Shown piece after piece: positions 11,554 to 22,210 of a DNA stretch of 64,000 bases (the first letter of the stretch is position 1; the number at the start of each line of letters is the position of its first letter). The DNA is taken from the NCBI GenBank assembly GCA_013398955.1, contig VWPU01004593.1:62001-126000 (forward strand), read 5' to 3'. The notes below the pieces were generated by a model that saw nothing but the letters and a program-made list of their open reading frames with translations, did not search any database and was not told the DNA's origin. This DNA comes from Callaeas wilsoni (lineage: Eukaryota > Chordata > Aves > Passeriformes > Callaeidae). A program made the position numbers and the translations under genes.

Positions 11554-13146
11554 ATGCAGCAACTGTTCTACGAGAATTACGAGAAGAACAAAAAAGGCTA
11601 CATCCGAGACCTGAGGAACAGCAAAATACACCGAGCTATAACGCTGCACCCCAACAAGAACCCCCCGTACCAGTACAGGCTGCACAGCTACATGCTGAGC
11701 CGCAAGATCGCGGAGCTGCGCCACCGCACCGTGCAGCTGCACCGCGAGATCGTGCTCATGAGCAAGTACAGCAACACCGAAATCCACAAGGAGGACCTGC
11801 AGCTGGGGATGCCGCCCTCCTTCATGCGGTTCCAGCCCCGCCACCGGGAGGAGATACTGGAGTGGGAGTTTCTTACAGGAAAATATTTGTATTCGGGCGC
11901 CGACGGGCAGCCGCCTCGGAGAGGAATGGACTCGTCCCAGCGCGAAGCATTGGATGACATCGTTATGCAGGTCATGGAAATGATCAACGCCAACGCCAAG
12001 ACCCGGGGGAGGATCATCGATTTCAAGGAAATACAGTATGGCTACCGCAGGGTGAACCCCATGTACGGAGCAGAGTACGTGCTGGACCTGCTGCTTCTCT
12101 ACAAGAAGCACAAGGGGAAGAAGATGACGGTCCCTGTGCGGAGGCACGCGTACCTGCAGCAGACCTTCAGCAAGATCCAGTTCATGGAGCACGAAGAGAT
12201 GGACGCCAAAGAGCTGGCCAGCAAAATCAACCAGGAATCTGGGTCCTTGTCCTTCCTCTCCAACTCGCTGAAGATGTTTGTCCCCTTCCAGCTCAGCAGG
12301 TCCAACGCAGAAAGGAAGGAGCTCAAAGACAAGAAGATCAACATCCTGATCCCTCTCTCCGGACGGTTTGACATGTTTGCAAGGTTCATGGGGAATTTCG
12401 AAAAGACGTGCCTCATTCCAAACCAGAACGTCAAGCTGGTTGTCCTGCTTTTCAATTCCAACTCCAACCCTGACAAAGCAAAGCAGATTGAGCTGATGAG
12501 AGATTACCACTCCAAATACCCCAAGGCTGACATGCAGGTTCTGCCGGTGTCGGGGGAGTTCTCGAGGGCACTGGCTCTGGAAGTCGGATCTTCTCAGTTC
12601 CAGAACGAATCTTTACTTTTCTTCTGTGATGTTGACTTAGTGTTTACCACAGAATTCCTCCAGCGGTGTAGAGCCAATACAGTTTTGGGTCAGCAAGTGT
12701 ATTTTCCCATCATTTTTAGCCAGTATGATCCAAAGATTGTTTATAGTGGAAAGGTTCCTAGTGACAATCATTTTGCCTTCACTCAGAAAACAGGTTTCTG
12801 GAGGAACTATGGCTTTGGTATCACCTGTATTTACAAAGGTGACCTTCTTCGAGCAGGTGGCTTTGATGTCTCCATCCAGGGCTGGGGCCTTGAAGATGTA
12901 GATCTATTTAACAAAGTCATTCAAGCTGGCTTAAAAACTTTCCGAAGCCAAGAAATTGGAGTAGTCCATGTGCATCACCCTGTTTTTTGTGACCCTAATC
13001 TTGATCCAAAACAATATAAAATGTGCTTGGGGTCCAAAGCTTCAACTTATGGGTCCACACAACAGCTGGCTGAAATATGGTTTGAAAAAAACGACCCAAA
13101 TTTTGGGAAAAGCAGCAATACTAATGGCTCAGTGAGGACAGCCTAA
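11554..13146 (+). CDS. CHSY1: chondroitin sulfate synthase 1, terminal coding exon
   Basis: This exon encodes the last 530 residues of CHSY1, a type II Golgi membrane enzyme that adds GlcA and GalNAc alternately to growing chondroitin chains. The family protein is about 802 residues, so roughly 272 N-terminal residues are encoded upstream. The exon opens with MQQLFYENYE directly after a CT-rich tract and TAG. This ATG is internal, not the start codon, because in the family it follows the end of the GT31-type GlcA-transferase domain. The GalNAc-transferase (GT7-like, CHGN) domain begins near residue 263 (NILIPLSGRFD). It carries the metal-binding DxD as FFCDVDLVF (359-361), the GWGLEDVDLF motif (443-452) and HVHHPVF (472-478). 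NES at 351 is a possible N-glycosylation site. The protein ends NGSVRTA before TAA. GC at third positions falls sharply after about codon 345. No frameshift or missing catalytic residue is seen. Confidence 0.97.
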   Translation: MQQLFYENYEKNKKGYIRDLRNSKIHRAITLHPNKNPPYQYRLHSYMLSRKIAELRHRTVQLHREIVLMSKYSNTEIHKEDLQLGMPPSFMRFQPRHREEILEWEFLTGKYLYSGADGQPPRRGMDSSQREALDDIVMQVMEMINANAKTRGRIIDFKEIQYGYRRVNPMYGAEYVLDLLLLYKKHKGKKMTVPVRRHAYLQQTFSKIQFMEHEEMDAKELASKINQESGSLSFLSNSLKMFVPFQLSRSNAERKELKDKKINILIPLSGRFDMFARFMGNFEKTCLIPNQNVKLVVLLFNSNSNPDKAKQIELMRDYHSKYPKADMQVLPVSGEFSRALALEVGSSQFQNESLLFFCDVDLVFTTEFLQRCRANTVLGQQVYFPIIFSQYDPKIVYSGKVPSDNHFAFTQKTGFWRNYGFGITCIYKGDLLRAGGFDVSIQGWGLEDVDLFNKVIQAGLKTFRSQEIGVVHVHHPVFCDPNLDPKQYKMCLGSKASTYGSTQQLAEIWFEKNDPNFGKSSNTNGSVRTA

Positions 13147-13998
13147 TGTCCAGCTATGCTGGAAAAGACTTTTTTTTTAATTATCTAATTTATTTTTGGG
13201 AAAATGTTTTTTGATAATTCACTTTTAAAAGACCACACAGGATATATTTTAGAAATCATCGTTGTTTTCTTACAAAGCGCTCGTTTTGAGAAGATCAAGG
13301 CCCTTGGGTTTTTTTGTTGTTGTGTTTTTGGTTTTGAGCAAAACTGTGATCAATATTTGCCTTCAAACAAAAAAAAAGAAAAAAATAATTGTTTAAGAGT
13401 TATCTGATCAGCGGAAATCTGACTTGAATTAGAATTTCCTTATGAACAAAAGATTGTTTCCTACCGTTTCCGTTGCCGTCTTCATGGCTGGGATTCTGTA
13501 AATGTGGACCTGAGCGTGCAAAGCCAAGTGACAAAACGCTGTGTCTAAATGTTTTTGGTGTGACTGCTACCCTGCAAAGATTCTGCTCCTTTGGTTCAGG
13601 ATTAGCCATTAATTTTCAAATTGCATTAGAAAATCGCTGTGGTGATGAGGAGGGTGGTAATCGCAGGAGAGTTGTTTTTTTTTCCTCCCTAATAGCTGAT
13701 TATTTCCGTTTAAAAATACACTTCAACTTACGATGGGCAGGCAAGGGAAGGAAGTAAGCACAAGCCGCGATCCCGTTAGTCCTTGTAGAAATTGTTGTGT
13801 TTGATATTTGGTCCATATATGGACGGAATGTTTGGGGAATCCGTGGTGGGTTCTGTGTATTGTCCTCAGCCGCCATCCGAGGGCTGAGCGGTGCGAGCAG
13901 GAAATGCCGAAGGCTGATGAGCGAGGGGAAGAGGCTGGGAATTGGGAATCTCTCGCAGCCGAACGACAGCACACAACGAACAACCCAAGATCCCTAGG

Positions 13999-14040
13999 GA
14001 GAACTTGGAAGACTCCTCTGAGAACTTGGAAAACTCCTCT
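13999..14040 (+). repeat. 21-bp tandem duplication in CHSY1 3' UTR
   Basis: Two adjacent 21-base copies (13999-14019 and 14020-14040) begin GAGAACTTGGAA and end ACTCCTCT. They differ at one base. Confidence 0.9.
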
Positions 14041-14241
14041 GCACCGAGTGTCCTGCATCCGATCGCATCGATTTCGTTCAGTCGGTCACGTGATGTTAAT
14101 GGGAACAATTATTACATTTGATTACTAGTTTTGTTTTGGGATTTTTTTTTTCCTGTATCTGCTAGGCCGTTAATTTATTTAATATCCATTGTTTTAGGTT
14201 CTTGACCTTTCCTTGAATATCTGTTAGTCATTTTAATATTT

Positions 14242-14282
14242 TATATATATATATATGTGTGTGTAAATATATATATATATAT
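14242..14282 (+). repeat. (TA)n(TG)n(TA)n microsatellite
   Basis: A run of TA repeats, then GTGTGTGTAAA, then another run of TA repeats, all inside the CHSY1 3' UTR. The two TA arms are self-complementary. Confidence 0.9.
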
Positions 14283-15065
14283 TAGGAATGTATTGCATCT
14301 TCTCACTGATAAGGTAGTGTACATCATACTTACAGTAAATGATCTCCAAAGATTACTTTCTAAAATATTTTATCATGAATCTTTTGTTTTTTTCCCCACC
14401 AAATTTCTTTAACATTTTTGGAATGACTTCAGTGAGTTTAGGAATTTTTTTGGTATTCTAAGAGGAGCTGGGGATGAGGAGGCTGAATACAAGGAAAGTG
14501 TGATCCCTATGAGTTAACACCTAGCAAGATAAGAGAAAATATACAAAATAAAGTGCCTTAAAGCCAGATAGGGAACCCTGTACACTGAGACTTAGACAGT
14601 GAATGGACATGGTCATTGAAGCAGATGATCTCTTGGGACCTATGTACCTGTAAATATCCTGCTCTGCAGAAACAAAAAATAAAAACCAGCGAACAATATA
14701 TTTTTCTATGGTATCCTCCAGCCCCGTTTCATCTCATCGCCCTCAGTTCCACTTTGCCTACTCTTTGGGAAGTGGAGACGAGTGAAGGAGTGGAGAAAAC
14801 CCAATGCTTAGGTGGCTGTTGCCATGTTTGAAGGGATCTTACGGAGCAATTGCTATTCCAGTAGAAGAAATAACCATTGTTTACACGTGTATGGAGTATG
14901 AACTGCAACTAGCTTAGAGTCTGTGTCTTACAATGTTCATCTTTTTTCTGGTGACAGTCCCAAGGATGTAGGTGCATGGAAAATTTTTCTTTTCCTTCTC
15001 TCTTTTTTCCCCCCCTTTCCTTCNTTTTTTTTTTTTTTTTTTTTTAAGACTTGCTTTTAAGATGC

Positions 15066-15071
15066 AATAAA
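15066..15071 (+). terminator. CHSY1: CHSY1 distal poly(A) signal
   Basis: A canonical AATAAA is followed within 50 bases by T-rich and GT-containing sequence. It is the last hexamer before unique intergenic sequence, so it is the likely main cleavage signal. The hexamers at 14547 and 14678 are alternatives. Confidence 0.75.
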
Positions 15072-15090
15072 GATTTTTTTATTTGCAATC

Positions 15091-18000
15091 GGAGCTGCTC
15101 ACGTCGTCAGTCCGTCCTGTTCCACCCAGCGCAGGCACAGAGGTAACACACTCTGGGAAGTAAGTCCAGGTAAAAGGATCTCCCTCTTTCAAAGGGTTTT
15201 GACCTCTGTGTTGTGTTTTCGCCTGGGAGGAGCTCGGTGCTTATACCTTGGCTCGGAAGGAAGGGAGAACAAACCCGTTCATCAGGCTCTGGTGCTGATG
15301 AGCTGTGCCATTCCCTGGCTTTGACTTTCTCCTCATGAAAATGTTAAAAAGTACTTCTGCTGCCTGAAAATACCCGTAAGTACACATTTCAAATGCATAC
15401 AGTGACAAGGCTGTATGGTGCCCTCATGTTTTGTGTATTCGAAACACAGTAAAATTAATAATTAAGCGGGTTGAGCACTTATATTTTAATAGCTCTAGGA
15501 GTTGTTCAGTATTGGTGTGAGGACAAAATTAAGTCCCAAAGCAAGAATCTTAGGGGTTGCAGAGGTGTTCTTCACACAAGGGAAAGGAAGAAAAAATTAA
15601 AAAGCAACTTGTATTTGTGGTAGAGAAAAGAAGAATATGAACTCCAAAGAACGGCACCAAAATGGGGGGAAGAAAGCCCTGTACTTGTACTGTATTTATT
15701 AACATTTATGATTATGTAGGACTTTTTTTAGCCCATAACAGCTGGTAAAAGCAGAATGTATGTAACTGGAAAAAGCCATTTAGTGAACAGCACCCATCTG
15801 GTATTGGGGTTTTTTTTCAGTTGCTGCAGTTCTAATTCTGGTACCAAATCTCTATTAAAAGTGAGTTTTGCACCAAGCTTGCAGGCAGCTCTTGAGGCCC
15901 CACATTGCAACTGATCACATACTTTATGGACTCGCAGCTTAAAAGTAATCAATTTTAAAATTAAATTTTGATTACAACCCTTTATGACAAAGTCTAACCA
16001 TATAAGACACATTTTATACTAAGTGGCATTTGCTGCGCCATTTGTAAGGAACTGGACTGAGGTGCAAAACCATCAGCTGGTAGGTGCTAACCCAGCCTTG
16101 ACAAAAATCCCTTCTGGGGCTGGAACATTTCGTCTGCAATTTACTCTGGTTGTTTAGTTCGGACAGAAGTTTCCTTCACGCTGAGGAGGCTGGAAAATCA
16201 TGGAGGGTTTTCCTCTGGGCCACTGAGGTGTGACAAAGTGAGACGGCATCACCCTGAAACGGAAGGATGTGGTGCCCAGTCATGTCCTATCTATCGAGAT
16301 TCTTCTTTATTAAAACAATTAAAAATGTGAGACACTTCTTTCCCTCGTTATTCTGGTGCAGGTAACCTGAGTTGGATGCTGTGTTGGCCATGGGCATCCT
16401 CACAGCAGTAGAAGTCCCACCCAAGCAGAGCCATGCAGCCTCTGGGCACGTGGGGTTAAACCCTTCACCTTCTCTGGTCACCCTTGGGTAGATTTAGGTG
16501 GATTTATTAATGCTGTTTTCTAAAAGCTTCTCCCTCCTGCTCAAGGATCAGTGACGGCAAAAAGAGGCGAAGGGAGATGGGGAAAACGTGAGTCCAGAGA
16601 GGCAGGAGGTACTTCTGCCGTAGCCGTGTTGGATGTGACTATTTACATGTGAAACATTTATCTATAGCTTTGCAGTCACAGTCCATGGAAGGGTTTCAAG
16701 TTTTGGTCCTTTGGGCACAGTGGAGGTTTATTACCCAGAAAACTCAGTGACCAGCTCCGGCCCCATGTAGCTCCCCTGGACGTGGCTGGATGGTTCCTTT
16801 CAGCAAGATCAGCACAAAGTCCCGCTGACCCAAATCTGCTTACTCTGAGTTTTTGTGGAAGCCTCTAACTTTACATTGCAAATTATTATCCTGAGCCATT
16901 TCGCATGAATACTTGCTAAAAATACTCGGCTTGCAGAGCCAGCCGCAATCGGGAGCTTTTTGGAAAGAAAATCTTACAGAGGCATTAAAAATGGGGAGCA
17001 TCTCCAGGCCCCATCAGGTTTCTCCTCTGCTCTGGCCTTGTTGATCCCTGGGCTGGTGGGACACTGCCCACCTGAGACCTGTTTTAATTAATGTTTTTGT
17101 ACCCAGTGGACTCTGCCAACGTGAGCTGTTGTGCTGACCAGAGCAAATTCGGGGATTTCGATTCCAGTTGGAGCTCAAAAGCCACCTCCTCCCTGGGCTT
17201 AGGCAGCCTTGGAAACAACCTGGGCTCCCCAGCCAAGGCAGTGCATCCCATGAGGAATCCTTTCCAACTGTTTTCCTGGATTTTACCTGGCTGCTGCTGC
17301 CAGAAGCACTTTTATTCCTCACGTCCAAACTGCTGCCGACACTTTCCCAGGTGTAAGAAACGTGTCCGTGTCCTTTCCAAGCTCCAAAACCGTCTCCCAG
17401 GTCTCCTCCAGCCCAAGAATCTCTACCACCTTCTAAATCAGTTTTATGAGTGGGGGGGAAAAAAAATTAACATCAAAAAAATAGCAGCCCAAATACCGGG
17501 CTGGCTGTGTTTACTTTCACACTTCAATTCAATAAAAACCTCGACTTTAATTGACCTGGATTGGCTCCGACATTTCCAGCATGTGGGCTGGAGTGTCTTG
17601 GAAATTGGGGGTCCTCCCTGTTTGGCTTGGGGGTGTCAGGAGGACTTTGCCAAGGTCCTGCTCCACCTTTTAGAAAAAGAAGACAAAAGAATAACACCAC
17701 TTTCATGTTTCATTGACTTTTCCCCTAGAGGGCTCCCGAAAGGGGCACAGTTTAAAGTGGTTCCATGATAAAACAAGCTTCCAGTGCAAACAGGCTGCGA
17801 TATGGGGCAGATAAAGGCTGTTTGCTGTGCCAGCACTGGCCCTGCCAACGCTGGCTCTGCCAGGATGGTTCTGTGTGCCAGGGTAGGACCATAATGGCCC
17901 TGGGAAACCTGAACCCCTGTGGATGTTCCACTCTTGGGTTGAGTTCCTGTCCTGGCCTTCTGCCCACTGCCAGCATCACTTGGCAGTGATTGCCCCGGTG

Positions 18001-20789
18001 CTGAGCACCTGTCCCAGGTGAGCTCAGCCCCAGCCCAAACCCTGGCACCATCCTTAACCCCAACCCCATTCCTGGTCCCATCCTTCTCCTCATTTTCATC
18101 CCCACACCCAGCTGCACCCCTGGCCCCATCCTTGTCCTAATCTTCATCACCATCCTCATCCTTACTCCCATCTCCATCCCCAACCCCATCCTTACCCTCC
18201 TCCACCTGGGTTAAGCCACTGAACCCGACGCAGTTCCCATCCCACCGCCGCCGGCCGGGGTAAGCCGAGGACAGGCCGGCAGCCCGAAATAGCCACGATA
18301 TTTCCTGTCCTTTTAAAGCTTGCTTAAAGAAAACTAATTTCCTCTGTCCTTTCGGTAGCAGAATACAAAGCAGCCAGCGCTGTCCCTTGCCCCACCTCCC
18401 TTAGAAATCACCTTATTTTTCCGTATGCTGAAGCTGAGAGCCCTCGGTGCTGTGTGGAATGGGAGCATCCAGCTGGTGTGTGAATGTTCACCTGCCCCCA
18501 CCCTGTCATGGGGGCACAAGGGGTGAGTTTTGCTCTAATATATCAAATTATGACAATTTCTGCCCCACTGTCCAGGGCACTGTGAACGATGAGGCAGAGC
18601 CAGCCCTTCTTTCCTTTCCTAGCAGAATTAGCTGTAATATTCCATGTTTTCCTGCAGACGGAGGGGTTGGTTGGGTTTGGACAGCCCCAGGCTGGTGGGG
18701 TCTGTGCACCCACAGTGCTGGGGCCTTGTGCTGGGGCCCCAAAATGTCCTGAGTGAGCACCAGGATATGGGATCTTGGATATGGGATGCAACCAGTGGTT
18801 TGCCCCTATATCATGCTTCCCCCTCCAAAAACAGTCAGGCCATGCCCCAAACTGGGATGCTGGCACTGGATATGGCTGTTCTTCATCCCAGGCCCTGACC
18901 CTGCACTGATGCCAGCAAAGAAACAGCCCAAACCAGGAACAGGAATCAGTATCCAGTTGGAAACTGAATATATTCCTTTCAAAGCAGGTAAAGGAGCACT
19001 GAGCACTCCAGGGAAAAGCCCAGGGTGACGTGGGTGGCTCACTGCTTTCAGGAGGCAGCTGAGTGAGGGAGTGAAGCTAGGGGGAGGGTTGGGCTCAGTT
19101 AATCCCAGGCAGGTCCTGTTCATCTCTCTTTGCTTCCTTGATGAGTAATTAACAGCCCTGGCACTCGCTGCCCTCCCACTGCTGGTGCTGGGGGTTAATC
19201 CCATCTGAGAGCATCCGCTTCCCTCCCAGCGCCGAGCCCCTTCCGTGTGCTCCCGCTGCTCCCAGCCTGGGCTGGGGGAAACCTGGCCTTGACAAAATAA
19301 ACCCAAGTTGTTTTCTTGCCTCTCCTCAGTCAGCTGAAGGAATAACCTCCCCGCCAGGGCCCTGCTTGGGCTTATTTTTAGCAGTTGAAATAAAATAGTG
19401 AGGACTGCAATAGGTGCAGCTCCCCCAGACCCAGGCCTGGGGCTTGTGCTGCCCCTCGTTCCCGGGCTCTGGGAGCTTTTCCTCCCTTGGGCTGTGACCC
19501 CATCCCTTTCCCCAGGATGCCTGATGCCCCTCACCTGTACCTGCCATCAGGAGAACAGCCTTTGCTGGTGGGAGAGATGGAAAGGAGCACTGAAATCTCA
19601 AACTGTTTGAACTGGTGGGAGGTTTTTTAGATTTTGTTTTTAATGTCTGTTTATTTCTGCCCCTGGGGAATCATTCCCACAGCACGTGCCGTGCTCGCTT
19701 AATGGAGCCTTGTGCTAATGAGGTTTCAGGTCTGAAGGGGGGGATTTTGTTCTTGTTCCAGGGCAGCCACACTCAGGCTCTCAGCTGCTTTTGGGAACCG
19801 ACTCCCTCCTCCCAGGAGGTTTTGGGACACACCCACCACTGCAGCCTCTTTCACAGGTCCCATGAAACCCGTGTGCCACCTCTTCTCTTTCCCCACTAGA
19901 TGACCACCCTGACCCACCTGGAAAGGTGTGCAGCGGGCTTTGGAGCAGGGATGCTTCGGTGTGCTGGGAAGTGTTGTCCAGCAACAGCCCCAGAGCACGG
20001 TGTCCAGCAGAACAAAGGCCCTTTTGTGTCCAGGCCTTGGCCAGGGCCCACCAAAGGTTTGGGAGATGCTCCAGCTGCCCCCGTGGGCACTGGGGAGCCC
20101 ATGGTGGGCACAACCCCACACTGGCTTTGGAAGCAGCACAGCACCCAAGGTATTCTGGTCAAGAGGGACAATAAGGAACTTCTGTGGTTGTTCCACAGAG
20201 TGTTTCCTCAAAGGAAACCTGCAAGGCTAAATGAAAGAATGAGCCCCTTTATAGCTCCTGTTGGGGCTTCAAGTATCACTTGAAGAGTTCCTGCATGTCA
20301 AAGTAATCTGGCACCTGGAGAAGGTGACTGTGAGGGGGTTAAACCCCAGCTCAGGTGACAAGGATGCACGGCAGGAACCTGCAGGCTTTGGGTGATGGAG
20401 CAGGATGGAGACAGGTGACAGTTTCAGGGAAATGCAGCCCTGACACAGACACAGCTCCTTCGCAGCTCACCCCGAGCCAGGATCAGCTCTCGGGGTGAGC
20501 TGTGGCAATGCCTCAAACCCTGACAGCAGTAAAAGGCTGAGTCACCTCCTCGCCAGCCCTGAGCGAACAGGCAGAGAGCGTGTCCTGGCAAGGGAGAGCA
20601 GTTCTGGTGCTGCCATACCTGCTTCATGAGCTGCTGGGGAGGCACAGGTGACAGTCACAGGCAAGGAGACAGTCTGTACTCGTAGCCCTCATTCCGGCTG
20701 TGCTCCTCACGACAGGCACTTGAAGCACGCTGCAAACCCCCAACACCCAGTGCCAGTTGGGTTTCCAATAAAAACCACCAATGCAGTGT
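15091..20789. other. intergenic region between convergent CHSY1 and LRRK1
   Basis: About 5.7 kb lies between the inferred poly(A) sites of the two genes. Chance-length open frames occur on both strands (for example 17091-17768 on + and 18806-19534 on -), but none has a recognisable domain, splice structure or convincing start. The region holds a degenerate pyrimidine-rich repeat (18048-18205) and a small CpG-containing patch at 18243-18300. I see no tRNA, snRNA or gene here. Confidence 0.7.
18048..18205 (+). repeat. degenerate pyrimidine-rich tandem repeat
   Basis: This is an irregular array of CCCATCCT, CCCCAACCCC and CTCATC-like units, almost free of G on the + strand. The minus-strand translation is a low-complexity Met/Gly/Arg string, as expected of a repeat and not of a gene. 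Confidence 0.7.
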
Positions 20790-22032
20790 CATCCTGGAGA
20801 GGAATCCATTTATTTTAAGATACATTCTGTTTCTGAAGAAGGATATTTTAGCAGCCTGCAACAGAAATGTGAACCAGGGGGTTAACCTGCCCGTTCGGCC
20901 TTGGCCAGCCTTGCCGATGCTCACACAAGATTCTTGGGATTTAAAAAAAAAAAAAAAGGTCTAAAATTCAAACTGTACACCTTTATACAGGGTGCTTAGC
21001 TGGGGGCACTTTTTACACTGCTGTACGTGCTTGGGATAATTAAGTGCAATTGGATTCAGAGCCAATACAGCATCCCAGGCCACTAATGAAGATAAAATAC
21101 AAGCTGTGGTGGGCAGAAGCTGCACAGATACACAGGCAAACTGAGCTTATTGTGTTCCTGCTGCTCCAGAGTGCATTTCCCAAGAAAAAAAGGAGTGGAG
21201 CAGAGACAGCTTATAAACCTTCCCGGTCACGGGGCTCCCTTCTCTTCCACAAGGAATATCTGTCACACCCAGTGGCTTTGCTTTCCATCAGCTCCATCAA
21301 CAAGGCAGCAGTGCCATGAACCAGCTCACTCACTCCTGGTGCAGCATTCCTGGCAGGCTGTTTGGGGCTCCCTCACAGGAACACTGCACCACTACAACTT
21401 TTAGGAACCAGAAATGCAGTGGCCAGCCACAGCTTCTTGCTGGTTCCTACACCAGGGTGTCTCTACACAGGGACTACGCCTGAAGTAGCCTCTAATGGAG
21501 TTGCAGGGAGGTGGGAAGCAGCCCCACAACGCAGGGCTTCCAGCAGATGCATTCCTCCTGGGAACAGGCTGAATCAGCCCACAGTGCCCGTGCTGCCAGC
21601 CAGCAGGCAGCCGGGATTGCAACGTGCTCAGGCTCCCAGGGAAGAGCCCGCGGAGCTACCGGAGCTCTCCTGGCTGACGGACACACAACAAAAGCAGCAG
21701 CAGCAGCCAGGGCATGCTGAAGGTGAGGATGGAATTTAAAATGGGGAAGAACAAACTGGAAATCGAGGGATGAGCAGAACTGCAGCCACCTCTGCCTCTG
21801 CTCTCAAACTAGTGCAGGGGAGCGTGTGACGGAGCAGGGGAGCTGGCCCAGCTCCCAGGCTTGTCCCAGCCCTGCTCACACCGGTTTCTTCATTCCCCAA
21901 AAGCCCTGATGGGGCTCTGGGAACCCCACAGCGCTCACTAGCAGCAAACCAGACACACACTGCCCCCATCACCCCTGGTCCGGGCCGTGTCTCCGAGTCC
22001 AGGACGCTCCTCGGCTCCCAGCACCACGGGCA
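20790..22032 (-). other. LRRK1: LRRK1 3' untranslated region
   Basis: This runs from the stop codon to about 20 bases past the AATAAA on the minus strand at 20809-20814. It contains a T run in the transcript (A run at 20943-20956 on +). The open frames seen here on the + strand have no family resemblance. The end is inferred from the hexamer and the GT-rich stretch after it. Confidence 0.6.
20809..20814 (-). terminator. LRRK1: LRRK1 poly(A) signal
   Basis: AATAAA on the minus strand (TTTATT on +) is followed by GGTGGTTTTTATTGG, a GT/T-rich downstream element. I noticed no other canonical hexamer between it and the stop codon. Confidence 0.65.
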
Positions 22033-22210
22033 CTACCTTCTCTTGCGCATGCAGGTCTCGAGCCTTCCCAGCTCTTCGTAGGCCTGGTAGAAAATGTCAA
22101 AGTCTCTGGCACTCCAGCCCCTCCAGACAGCCAGGCACCGCTCCGTGTTTTCGTTCTCAAAGCAGCACACAACCGTGTCCTTTGCTACAAGAGCCGCGTC
22201 CACCAGCGTC
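22033..22210 (-). CDS. LRRK1: LRRK1 last coding exon
   Basis: After one base that completes Gly it encodes [20 protein letters not shown], then [20 protein letters not shown] and [18 protein letters not shown], then TAG at 22033-22035. The tail aligns with the human [15 protein letters not shown] end, so the C-terminus is complete. Confidence 0.96.

Larger units (their letters stand above)
13147..15090 (+). other. CHSY1: CHSY1 3' untranslated region
   Basis: This region follows the TAA and ends about 17 bases after the strongest AATAAA (15066-15071). It is mostly AT-rich, with T runs and ATTTA-type elements, but has a CpG-containing patch at about 13860-14090 with a 21-bp tandem duplication, and a TA/TG/TA microsatellite at 14242-14282. 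Weaker AATAAA hexamers at 14547-14552 and 14678-14683 could give shorter transcripts. One base is an N (15024) in a T run. The 3' end is inferred from the hexamer and the GT-rich sequence after it, not from transcript data. Confidence 0.75.

Noticed and set aside
11554..11556. ATG at the start of the CHSY1 exon as a true start codon
   Set aside because: It directly follows a 3' splice site and corresponds to an internal Met near residue 273 of the family protein.
11485..12510. 341-codon open frame antisense to the CHSY1 exon
   Set aside because: It mirrors the GC-rich third positions of the real CHSY1 frame and its sequence resembles no protein family; it is a shadow frame.
17091..17768. 225-codon open frame in the intergenic gap
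   Set aside because: No domain, no family resemblance and no splice or poly(A) context; the length is reachable by chance in 128,000 codons of six-frame sequence at this GC.
18806..19534. 242-codon minus-strand open frame between the genes
   Set aside because: Low-complexity composition rich in Ser, Gly and Pro, no recognised domain, and no promoter or splice evidence.
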